Assembly: GCF_029846175.1 (NCBI RefSeq)
Contig: NZ_JARWAC010000005.1
Span: forward strand, 1-64,000
Length of the DNA stretch: 64,000 bases
Direction of reading: 5' to 3'
Source of the DNA: Sphaerisporangium sp. TRM90804
GTDB taxonomy: Bacteria > Actinomycetota > Actinomycetes > Streptosporangiales > Streptosporangiaceae
In this document: positions 17,737-26,053 of the stretch, piece by piece
How the letters are laid out: every line of letters begins with the position of its first letter
Position numbering within the stretch: position 1 is the stretch's first letter
Notes under the pieces: model-generated
What the model saw: the letters and a program-made list of their open reading frames with translations, nothing else
Databases searched by the model: none
Told to the model about the DNA's origin: nothing
Program-made: the position numbers and the translations under genes

Positions 17737-18395
17737 TGCCGTCCTCGCTGTCCGACCTGCCGATGCTGCACGGCGTGAGCGCTGAGCGTCTCGACGCGCT
17801 GGCCGCCCGCGCCCGCCACCGTCGCTATCCGGCGGGCCAGGTGCTCTGCACCGCCGGTGACCCCGTCGACCACCTGGTGGTCCTGCTCGGCGGGAGGGTC
17901 AAGTCGGCCCGCGTCGGCGTGGACGGCCGTGAGGTCGTCCTGCGCGCCTGCGGGCCGCCGGTCGCCTTCGACAAGGCCGCGCTCCTGGCCGGCACCCCGC
18001 ACCGGACGACGCTCACCGCGCTGACCCCGGTCGACGTCGCCTACCTGCCCCGACACACGATCCTGGACCTCATCGCCGAGGAGCCCTCCGTCGCGGCCCG
18101 CCTGCTGCGCACCCTGGCGGAGACGGTGTGCGACCTGGACGAGCGCCTCACCGACGTCGTCCTGCTCGACGTCACCTCCCGCGTGGCCAAGTGGCTCGTA
18201 CGCAACGGCGCCGACGGCCCGGCCGTCCTGCACGCGGGCCAGTCGGGCCTGGCCGCCGAGCTGGGCGCCTCCCGCGTCGCCGTCAACCGCGCCCTCAGAT
18301 CCCTGGAACGAAGGGGCCTGATCAAGATCACCCAGGGCGAGCTCCACCTTCTCGACCACCCGGCGCTGGCGCTCCTCTACGACACCCCCGGCTGA
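17736..18395 (+). CDS. Crp/Fnr family transcriptional regulator
   Basis: A 219-residue regulator. The N-terminal cyclic-nucleotide-binding-like beta-barrel includes 'YPAGQVLCTAGDPVDHLVVLLGG' (partial, ~28-50), a long dimerisation helix follows ('LLRTLAETVCDLDERLTDV'), and a C-terminal helix-turn-helix reads 'GLAAELGASRVAVNRALRSLE'. The ATG at 17736 begins the normal family N-terminus; the frame is open far upstream only because it shadows the YciI gene. No Fnr-type iron-sulfur cysteine cluster is visible. The last 19 bases overlap the end of the convergent TetR gene. Confidence 0.88.
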   Translation: MPSSLSDLPMLHGVSAERLDALAARARHRRYPAGQVLCTAGDPVDHLVVLLGGRVKSARVGVDGREVVLRACGPPVAFDKAALLAGTPHRTTLTALTPVDVAYLPRHTILDLIAEEPSVAARLLRTLAETVCDLDERLTDVVLLDVTSRVAKWLVRNGADGPAVLHAGQSGLAAELGASRVAVNRALRSLERRGLIKITQGELHLLDHPALALLYDTPG

Positions 18396-18964
18396 TCGCG
18401 CGAACCGGCGGCGAGACGTTGCAGCTGTAGGTCGAGGATCGCGACGGCCTCATCGCGGCTGATCTCGCCCAGCATGCGCGCGTCGGCGAGCGCTCCGGCT
18501 ACGCCGAGCAGGATGCGTGCTTCGGCCTCGGGGGCGGTGGGGCCGTGGGCGTCGGTGACGAGGTGTGCGACGGCGGCGGTCGCGGCGGAGGATCCCTCCT
18601 GGTAGAGCCGGCGTAGCTCGGGGTTGGCCGCGGCTGAGGCGAGGAAGGCGTGGCCCGCCAGGATCTGCTCGGTCCCGAGATCGACCAGTGCCAGCAGGAT
18701 CCGGCGCAGTGCCGCAGGTGGTGGGTCGCCGGGTCGCACGGCCGCGGCGACGGCGGCCTCGATGTCGCGCCGCTGCATGGCGGCGGCCAGTCGCAACAGG
18801 GCTTCCTTCGTGGGGAAATAGTGCTGCACCAGGCCTTTGGAGATCGCGGCCTCCGCCGCGACGCGTCCGATGGTCACCGATGCCAGGCCCTCACGCACGC
18901 AGAGCCGAAGCGCCGCCCGGGCGATCTCCGCGCGGCGTGCCTCGTGGTCCACCCGTTTGGGCAT
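18377..18964 (-). CDS. TetR/AcrR family transcriptional repressor
   Basis: A 195-residue TetR-type regulator. The DNA-binding domain holds 'IARAALRLCVREGLASVTI' followed by the turn helix 'AAISKGLVQHYFPTKEALL'. The C-terminal ligand domain is of the BetI-like TetR_C group. It is divergent from an alpha/beta hydrolase, with a perfect 12-base palindrome between the two genes; the usual arrangement is a repressor controlling itself and its neighbour. Confidence 0.9.
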   Translation of the reverse strand: MPKRVDHEARRAEIARAALRLCVREGLASVTIGRVAAEAAISKGLVQHYFPTKEALLRLAAAMQRRDIEAAVAAAVRPGDPPPAALRRILLALVDLGTEQILAGHAFLASAAANPELRRLYQEGSSAATAAVAHLVTDAHGPTAPEAEARILLGVAGALADARMLGEISRDEAVAILDLQLQRLAAGSRDQPGVS

Positions 18965-18987
18965 CGTCTCTCCCGCCGACTTTTACG

Positions 18988-18999
18988 ATACGATCGTAT
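18988..18999. promoter_or_regulatory. TetR operator candidate
   Basis: 'atacgatcgtat' is a perfect 12-base palindrome in an AT-rich patch between the divergent TetR and hydrolase genes, 23 bases before the TetR start and 19 before the hydrolase start. Position and symmetry fit a TetR dimer site. Confidence 0.65.
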
Positions 19000-19018
19000 G
19001 ATAAACGAGGGAGTCGCC

Positions 19019-19942
19019 ATGGACGGCATCGCACCGAACATCGGGCCCGCATTCAAGGCGGCGAGGCTCGGCCACTTTCGCGACGCCTCCGCCTACGCCA
19101 GGTACCGGCGGGCGTACGACCGCGCGATGGCGGGCCTGCCCGCGCCGAGCGCGACGCTGGATGTGCCGACCCGCTTCGGCACCGTTCGCGTCTACCGGTT
19201 CGGGCCCGCCGACGGGGTGCCGGTCCTGCTGCTGCCCGGTCGCACGGCGGCCGCGCCCATGTGGGAGGCCAACCTGGCCGGTCTGGCGCGGAGCCGCCCG
19301 GTGTACGCGGCGGATCTCATCGGGGAGCCGGGACTGTCGGTGCAGACCCGCAGGCTGGCCTCCTCCGACGACCAGGCGTCCTGGCTCGCGTCGCTGATCG
19401 ACGGGCTGCCCGAGCGGGCGCTTCACGTGCTGGGCCTGTCGATCGGCGGCTGGTCGGCGCTCAACCTCGCCGTTCACCGGCCCGCCGGAGTCCGCTCGCT
19501 CATCCTGCTCGAACCGGCCGCGACGTTCGGCCCCATCACCTGGAAGGTCGTGGTCATCTCCCTGGGGGCCGTGCTCCCCATGCCCGCGGCCGTCCGGCGG
19601 CGCCTGCTGAGCTGGATCGCCGCCGGCGCCGACGCCTCCGAAGACGACCCCGTCGCCGCGCTGATCGACTCCGGCATGCGCGACTTCACCGCCGACCTTC
19701 CCCGGCCCGGCTACCCCACCGACGAGCAGATCGCCGGCATCGACCTGCCCACCCTGGTGATCATCGGGGGTCGCAGCGTCATCCACGACCCCGGCAAGGC
19801 CGCGGCACGGGCACGCCGCCTCCTGCGGCACGGCACCGTCGAACTCTGGCCGGAGGCGTCGCACGCCGTCAACGGCGAGTTCCCCGACCGCATCGCCGGC
19901 ACCGTCGACGCCTTCCTGAACAAGGTGGAGGCGACGTGGTGA
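19019..19942 (+). CDS. Alpha/beta hydrolase
   Basis: A 307-residue alpha/beta-hydrolase. The nucleophile elbow is 'GLSIGGWS' (G-x-S-x-G), preceded by the oxyanion strand 'PVLLLPGRTAAAPMW', with the acid strand near 'LPTLVIIGGRS' and the catalytic His in 'EASHAVNGEFP'. The ATG at 19019 follows a 'gaggga' ribosome site; an ATG seven codons upstream overlaps the operator palindrome and is less likely. It is probably repressed by the divergent TetR protein and induced by its substrate or a related small molecule. Its stop codon abuts the stop of the next, convergent gene with no spacer. Confidence 0.86.
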   Translation: MDGIAPNIGPAFKAARLGHFRDASAYARYRRAYDRAMAGLPAPSATLDVPTRFGTVRVYRFGPADGVPVLLLPGRTAAAPMWEANLAGLARSRPVYAADLIGEPGLSVQTRRLASSDDQASWLASLIDGLPERALHVLGLSIGGWSALNLAVHRPAGVRSLILLEPAATFGPITWKVVVISLGAVLPMPAAVRRRLLSWIAAGADASEDDPVAALIDSGMRDFTADLPRPGYPTDEQIAGIDLPTLVIIGGRSVIHDPGKAAARARRLLRHGTVELWPEASHAVNGEFPDRIAGTVDAFLNKVEATW

Positions 19943-21540
19943 TCACGACGTCTTCACGGAGAGGAGGTCGAGGGTTCCGAGGGGGGTGAGGGTGACGTTG
20001 GAGACGTTCTCCGAGTAGCCGGCGATGCTGCGGTCGAAGAACAGGGGAATGGCCGGCATGTCGCGAACCAGCACCTTCTCGGCGGCGCGGTAGAGGGAGG
20101 CCGCCTTGGTTCTCGACGGCGTGCGGTCGGCGGCGTCGAGCAGCGCGTCGTAGCTCCTGCTGCGGTACCTCCCGTGGTTCCAGGGGGAACCGCTCCGGTA
20201 GGTCGCCAGCACATCGGCCATGTGGAGGCTGTCGAGGACCCACGCCCAGCGGAACATCCCCTTGGGCTTGCCGGTGGCGGTGAGGTCGAGCAGGTCGGCG
20301 AACGTGGCCTTCGGCTTGGCGACGACCTTCACCTGGCCGTTCAGCGTCTTGCCGACGGCGTCCACGACCTTCTCGACCCACTCCTCGTGCATGCCGTCCG
20401 CGTTGTAGTAGAGCGCGAACTCCTTGGGCGGCTTGAATCCGGCGGCTCGCGCCTTGGCGAGCGCGGCCCGCGCGCCGGCCGGGTCGTACCGGCAGAACCG
20501 GCCGCAGGTGGCCCTCCCCGCCCCCGGCGTGGGCGGCGGTATGAAGGAGTCGGCCGCAACGCGGGTGGCCCCGAGCTCCTCGGCCACGTCGTCACGGGGA
20601 ATGGCCATCGAGAGCGCCTTGCGGAAGTCGGCGTTGCCCGCCGTCTTGGGATCGCCCATGGGGAAGTTGAGCAGGTGAATGCCCGGGTACGGCCTGTTCA
20701 GCACCCGGCCGCCGAGGCCCGTCGTGCTCGCCACCTCGGGCACGAAGTCGACCTTCCCCTGAACGAGCGCGTCGTAGGCGTCGTCCCAGTCGGGGAAGGG
20801 CCGGTAGACGACCTTTCGCACGTTCGGCTTCACCTTGCCGCCGTAACGGTCGAACCGCTGGACGGTGATCTCCCCTCCGGCCGACCGCGAGACGAAGCGG
20901 TACGGCCCGTTGCCCACCGGCCTCTTCCGGTAGCCGGCACGGTTCGTGAAGAAGGAGTCGGGCAGCGGCGCGAACGCCAGCCCGCCGAGCTGGCTCACGA
21001 AGCCGCCGTACGGCTTATTCAGGGTGACCGTGAAGGTGTGGTCGCCGACCACCTTGAGGCCCGACAGCCCACGCGACCGGGTGACCTCGCCGCTGCCCGC
21101 GATGTGGATGAAATACCCGGCGCCCCGCTGGCCCTTCTTCGCGGAGTAGTCCCACGCCTTGACGAAGTTCCGGGCCTTGACCTCGGTGCCGTCGTGGAAA
21201 CGCCAGCCCTTCCTCAGCCGTACCGTGAAGACCTTGTTGTCCTTGGTGGAGATGGAGGACGCCACGGCGTTCCGCGTGGCCGCCGTCCCGGGAACGTACT
21301 CGACGAGCCGCGTGAACATCGCGCCGACCGCCTCGCCCCCGCATTCCTCGGCGATCTCCCCCGGCTCCATGGCGACCCCGGAGTGCACGCGGCGATGACG
21401 ATCTCACCGTCACCGGCCGCCGCTTTCCCGGCGGATCCGCCGAATCCCGAGGCGTGCGCGCTCGGAACACCGCCGCTCAACGCGCCGACAGAAAGCACGG
21501 ATAAGACCGCCGCCGCCCGGGCCCGGGAAAAAGCGAACAC
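19943..21540 (-). pseudogene. Oligopeptide-type ABC substrate-binding protein, frameshifted near its N-terminus
   Basis: The main frame (downward from 21370) encodes about 475 residues of an SBP_bac_5 protein, with 'EECGGEAVGAMFTRLVEY', 'WRFHDGTEVKARNFVKAWDY' and 'LALSMAIPRDDV'-type blocks, but lacks a secretion signal. The signal peptide is in another frame: a GTG at 21540 with 'ggagg' five bases upstream starts '(M)FAFSRARAAAVLSVLSVG' and runs to 'GEIVIAACTPGSP'. Adding one base at about 21370-21372 joins the two as '...CTPGSP-x-EPGEIAEECGG', the pattern seen at the start of mature SBP_bac_5 proteins. The gene is therefore disrupted by a 1-base deletion, real or from sequencing. No permease or ATPase is adjacent, so it is an orphan binding protein. 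Confidence 0.8.
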
Positions 21541-21646
21541 GATTACCTCCGTCATAGGGAGGAATCACGTTAGGGCAAATACTGATCATTCACCGGCGAC
21601 CGGCGGAACCGCGCCCACTCCGTGACGCGGCCGACGAGCCTCGGTC

Positions 21647-22519
21647 TCAGCGGGCGTCGGCGGGCGTCGTGCGCGCCTGGGGGCCGGGGGTGGTCCAGCT
21701 GCTCAGCAGACGCAGGGCCTCGGCGGTGGCGGAGCCGGGTTCGGCGTTGTAGACGCACAGGGACTGGTCGGGGTCGCCGGCAGGCTGGAAGGACTCGTAG
21801 GCGAAGTACAGGTCGCCGGCCACGGGGTGGCGGTAGTGCTTGGTGCCGTGGGTGCGGCGCAGGACGTGGTGGTCGTTCCACCAGGTGGTGAACTCGGGAC
21901 AACGCAGGGTCAGCTCGCCCACGAGGTCGGCGAGCCCCCGGTCGTGCGGGTGGCGGCCCGCTTCGAGACGGAGCATGGCGACGGTCTCGGCGGCGATCTG
22001 CGCCCAGTCCCCGACGCGCTCACGGGCCTCGGGGTCCAGGAGGTAGTAGCGAGCGAGGTTCCGCTTCGGGACGGGCAGGGCGTCGAAGTCGGTCAGGACC
22101 TCGCGCGCCAGCCGGTTGGAGGCCAGCACGTCGGTGCGCCGGCCGAGGATGAAGGCGGGGACGTGCTCCAGGGTCTGGAGCATGAGGTGCAGGCCCGGGC
22201 GGACCCGCTGCGGGCTCGCGGAGGTGCGGCGGGCGGACGCGGGCCGGGCCAGCAGGTCGCTGAGGTGCTCGCGCTCGGCGAGGTCGAGCCGAAGCGCCCG
22301 CGCGAGAGCCTCCAGGACCTCCGGGGAGGGGGTTCCCCCGCGGCCCTGTTCGAGACGGGTGTAGTACTCGGTGCTCACCCCGGCCAGGTCGGCGACCTCG
22401 CCGCGGCGCAGGCCGGGCACCCGCCGGGCACGGCCGCCGCCGGGGAGCCCCGCCTGGTCGGGTGTGATCCGGGCGCGACGGGAGCGCAGGAAGTCGGCGA
22501 TCTCGCTACTACGGTCCAT
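21647..22519 (-). CDS. XRE family regulator with MmyB-like ligand domain
   Basis: A 290-residue protein. The N-terminal helix-turn-helix has the typical 'RVPGLRRGEVADLAGVS' and 'EYYTRLEQGRG', continuing into 'PSPEVLEALARALRLD'. The C-terminal MmyB-like (PAS-type) domain contains 'RTDVLASNRLAREVL', 'NLARYYLLDPEARE' and 'KHYRHPVAGDLYFAYESF'. This is a very common actinobacterial regulator architecture, usually controlling a divergent SDR or oxidoreductase; here an SDR gene is divergent 192 bases away. The ATG at 22519 is the family start; a large upstream extension is excluded. Confidence 0.92.
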   Translation of the reverse strand: MDRSSEIADFLRSRRARITPDQAGLPGGGRARRVPGLRRGEVADLAGVSTEYYTRLEQGRGGTPSPEVLEALARALRLDLAEREHLSDLLARPASARRTSASPQRVRPGLHLMLQTLEHVPAFILGRRTDVLASNRLAREVLTDFDALPVPKRNLARYYLLDPEARERVGDWAQIAAETVAMLRLEAGRHPHDRGLADLVGELTLRCPEFTTWWNDHHVLRRTHGTKHYRHPVAGDLYFAYESFQPAGDPDQSLCVYNAEPGSATAEALRLLSSWTTPGPQARTTPADAR

Positions 22520-22711
22520 GTACCCAGTGTCGGTCAGCCGGGTGTGGCGCGCTCCCGGTTGGGTGGCCCCGCCGGTACCTGCCTTACCGGAACCTCCCTG
22601 CTCAGGGCCCATCCGAGCCGCCCAGCCGTAGCTCACAGGTGGTGTGCTGGATGCATGGCGGACGGCCGCCGGCCGTCCCCGCCCCGCTCCCCTCTTCGGA
22701 AGGTATGCCTC

Positions 22712-23488
22712 ATGTCCACACAAACCATCGCCAAGCCCCTGACCGGCCGCGTGGCGGTCATCACCGGCGCCTCCAGCGGGATGGGCGAGGCCTCGGCCGA
22801 GCACCTGGCGCGGCTGGGCGCGCGCGTCGCCGTCCTGGCCAGGCGCGAGGACCGGCTGCGGGAGCTGGTCGCCCGCATCGAGAAGGACGGCGGCACCGCC
22901 CTGGCGATCGCCGTCGACGTGACCGACGCCGCGGCGGTGCGATCGGCCGCCGAGCGGGTGGCGACCGAGCTGGGCGGCGCCGACCTGCTGTTCAACAACG
23001 CGGGCGTCATGCTGCCCGCCCCGATCGAGGAACTGGCCGTCGATCAGTGGCAGCGTCAGATCGACCTCAACGTCACCGGGCTGATGAACGTCATCGGCGC
23101 GTTCGTCCCGCAGTTGGTCGAGGCGGCCGCCGAGCGTGGCGTGGCCGACCTGATCAACACCTCCTCGATCGGAGCGCAGAACATCTTCCCGAACTTCGCC
23201 GTCTACTGCGGCACCAAGGCGTACGTCACCCACCTCTCGCGCCATCTGCGTGTCGAGCTGGGCGCCAAGGACGTGCGGGTGTCGGCGCTGGAGCCAGGCA
23301 TCGTCGGCACCGAGCTGCAGAACCACGTCACCGACGAGGGTGCGCTGCAGTGGCTGGCGGGCTCCAAGGAGACCACGGAGTGGCTCACGCCGCAGGACAT
23401 CGCCGAGACCGTGGGGTTCATCGCCACGCTGCCGCCGCGCGTGAACCTGCAGCAGGTGACGATCATGCCCACCCGCCAGCCCAGCTGA
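22712..23488 (+). CDS. SDR family NAD(P)-dependent oxidoreductase
   Basis: A 258-residue classical short-chain dehydrogenase: cofactor motif 'TGASSGMG' (18-25), 'NNAG' (95-98), catalytic Ser in 'NTSSIG' (~150) and Tyr165-Lys169 in 'YCGTK'. The ATG at 22712 has 'ggaagg' upstream; an open extension to 21827 is a shadow of the divergent regulator. It is probably controlled by the MmyB-like XRE protein. Substrate unknown. Confidence 0.92.
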   Translation: MSTQTIAKPLTGRVAVITGASSGMGEASAEHLARLGARVAVLARREDRLRELVARIEKDGGTALAIAVDVTDAAAVRSAAERVATELGGADLLFNNAGVMLPAPIEELAVDQWQRQIDLNVTGLMNVIGAFVPQLVEAAAERGVADLINTSSIGAQNIFPNFAVYCGTKAYVTHLSRHLRVELGAKDVRVSALEPGIVGTELQNHVTDEGALQWLAGSKETTEWLTPQDIAETVGFIATLPPRVNLQQVTIMPTRQPS

Positions 23489-23497
23489 CGACGGTCG

Positions 23498-23537
23498 CGC
23501 GGAGGCCGCCGGGCGGGGCGCCCCGGCGGCCTCCGCG
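23498..23537. terminator. Strong bidirectional hairpin terminator
   Basis: A perfect 16-bp stem ('cgcggaggccgccggg' at 23498-23513 with its complement at 23522-23537) and 8-base loop. It lies between two convergent genes, ten bases after the SDR stop. Confidence 0.75.
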
Positions 23538-23543
23538 TTCAGC

Positions 23544-25733
23544 TCACTGGTCGTCGCGCCAGTAGGCGGAGCGCACGGTGACGTCGCCTGGCTGGCCGCC
23601 GTTGTTGGTGCAGACGTGGCGCTTCTTGGTGCCGTCGGCGGCGGCGACCTTGCCCAGGCAGGCGCCGAGGGCGAGCTGCCCGTAGTAGTTGGGGTGCATC
23701 GACTCCTGGGACGTGCCTTGGCTCTCCATCAGCACCAGGAAGCGGGACCACTCGCTGAGCGCGGGGTCCAGGGGGTTGGTCAGGGAGTTGAACCTGGAGG
23801 AGTGTCCGACGCCCTTGGCGCACACCTCGTGGCCGTTCATCAGATCACGCAGGTCCAGGGACTCCACGTTCTCGGCGCGCGCGGCCCCGCGGATCATGTT
23901 GGCGATGCTCGGGACGACGTCGTTGCGGGCCCAGTCGAAGTCGGCGTCGAACATCGGGCAGCCGCCGTGAACGTTGCGGCCGCCCCGGTTGTCCTGCGTG
24001 TAGCGGTTGTTGGCCGCCGTGGTCACCGGGGAGGGGTAGGACTGCACGACGATGCGGTAGGAGTCGGCGGGGTAACCGGCCATGGTCAGGGTGAGGCGGA
24101 TCTGCTGGATGGCGAGGCGGATCAGCGGTTCGGTGTTGATGACGCCTTGGCGGATGACCGGGTCCTGCTCCTGGTTGCACGGGTCGCGCAGGGGATGGAA
24201 CATGTACAGCCGCACGCACGCCCCCAGCACGCGGCCGAAGCCGAGGTCGTTGCCGCCGATCGACAGCACGACCATCTTGATCGTGTTGCGCCGGGCGAAG
24301 CCGGCGAGCTGGTCCATCTGCGGCGGCTCACCCAGGTACGGCTCGCCGTGGGCCGCCGCGCTGACCACGTTGATGGTCCTGGCGCCGGAGCACGCGATGT
24401 TGATCCGCGTCTGCACGTTGACGGGCGCGTTCTGGACCTCGGCGGAGTCCGAGCGGTCCCACTAGTTGCGGAAAGTGGCCCCGTAGATGCGCTGGCCGTC
24501 GTAGTTGCAGTTGGAGCCGCCGGCGTTGCAGTTGTACGCGGCTCGGTCGGTGCCCCAGCGGTCGCCTCCCAGATTCAGCGGCACGGCGTTGCCCAGCCAG
24601 CGGCCGGCCTCCCCGGAGATGTAGCTGTCGCCCATGGTCACGATGGCCGTGGGCTTCTCGTAGGTGGGCATCGCCACACCGGTGGGCCGGGTGCCCAGGG
24701 CCTTGGTCGCGATCACTCGGTTGGCCGCGCTGTCGATCACGCTCATGGTGCCGGCCCGCTGGCTGGTGACGTAGAGCGTGCCCGACCAGGTCATCAGGGC
24801 GCTCGACGGCCCGGCGCCGACCGGGATCGTGGCGATGGACCGATCGGTGGCGGTGTCGACGACCGAGACGCTGTTCCCGTCGGCGTAGGTGACGTAGACG
24901 TACCTGCCGTTCGAGCTGACCGCCGAGCCCTTGGGGAAGTCACCGACGTTGATCTCGTTGACGACCTCGCCGGTCGCGGTGTTGATCACCGCCAGCTCGT
25001 CGTCGTCCGCCTTGGTGACGTAGGCGTAGGCCCCGTTCGGGCTGATCGACACGTTCGATGGCCGGCCCCCGACACTGATGGTCTTGACGTTGGTCTCGGT
25101 GTCGGTGTCGATCACCGACACCTTGCCGGAGTCGCCGCTGGCCACGTAGAGGCGGCTGTCGTCGGGGGTGAGCGCCAGCCGGGTGGGGCTCGACGCGACG
25201 CCGATCGTCTTCACGACGGCGTTGCTGGAGGTGTCGATCACCGACACGCTGCTGGACTTGCTGTTCGCCACATAGACCCTCGGCGTGCTGAGCGAGGCCG
25301 TGACGCCCTCGGGCGCGGTGCCGACCGGGAAGCGCCGGATGACCCGCCTGGCGGCGGTGTCGATCGCCGACACCGCGTCGCCCTTGTTGTCGGGGACGTA
25401 GGCGCGGGTGTTGTCGGGGATGATCGCCACCGCGCTCGGGAAGCCGCCGATGTTGGCGACCTTGTCACGGGTGTCGGCGTCGATGAGCGCCACGTCCCCG
25501 GTGCCGGCGACGGTCGTGTACAGCAGCCGCTGGTCGACCGCGGCGGCACTGGTCGCCGCCACCTCCGGCACGGCCACCGGCACCACCAGCCCCGCGAGCA
25601 CGGCCACCCCGGCCGTCCCCACGGCCACCGCGGCCCGCGCCCACCGACCGCCCGGTCGTCGTATGAAGAAGCGCCATCCGGCCCGCGAGAAAGAGAAACG
25701 CGACGGTCCGGCGCGGCATACGCGTTCATCCAT
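23544..25733 (-). pseudogene. Secreted YVTN beta-propeller / SGNH hydrolase fusion interrupted by an in-frame amber codon
   Basis: One continuous frame of about 730 codons is broken by a single TAG at 24462-24464 (codon 424). Before it: a long-n-region signal peptide (to about residue 65), then ~300 residues of YVTN/surface-antigen beta-propeller repeats (blades such as 'VSVIDTDTETNVKTISVGG'), then SGNH block I 'MGDSYISGEAG' with nucleophile Ser370. After it, still in the same frame: 'WDRSDSAEVQNAPVNVQTR', 'VVLSIGGNDLGFG' (Gly and Asn blocks) and 'SMHPNYYGQLALG' (catalytic His). The hydrolase is useless without the second part. A CAG-to-TAG change explains the lesion. Readthrough, decay or read error are all possible. 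The ATG at 25733 has 'gcagg' upstream. Confidence 0.82.
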
Positions 25734-26053
25734 ACACCTGCAATACGCATTTACCGGTGCGGCGTTACGAACTTCACCGTTTCGGTCAAGAGGACCCCGC
25801 TGAAACGTCCTGTGCTCAGCGTTAAGCCCGAACGCCTAATGGGGATAACATGCAGCACATATTTGCGCGCCACCGATTACCTTATAAATTGCCCAATTTA
25901 CTACTTCTCACCGCTAATCGTGCGGCCGTCCTTGACGGGGTGTTACAGCACGAGCAAGCATGGAAGTCCGTTTCAGGTCTGAGAGGGAGAAGGCCATCCA
26001 CTCCTCCAGAGCGGTCTCACCGGCTTCCCGGCCCCGACGATGCGCGCAGAGTG
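25734..26053. other. AT-richer divergent promoter region
   Basis: Between the minus-strand propeller/SGNH gene and the plus-strand NB-ARC gene. The part 25850-25930 is clearly richer in A+T than its surroundings and, read in the NB-ARC frame, is open from an ATG at 25850, but it contains several TTA codons and no conserved protein sequence. I treat it as promoter DNA. A 'ttgacg' at 25932-25937 could be a -35 element, but no good -10 follows. Confidence 0.45.

Noticed and set aside
25850-26053. 68-codon N-terminal extension of the NB-ARC protein
   Set aside because: AT-rich, contains several TTA codons and no conserved residues; the motif-bearing N-terminus begins at the ATG at 26054.
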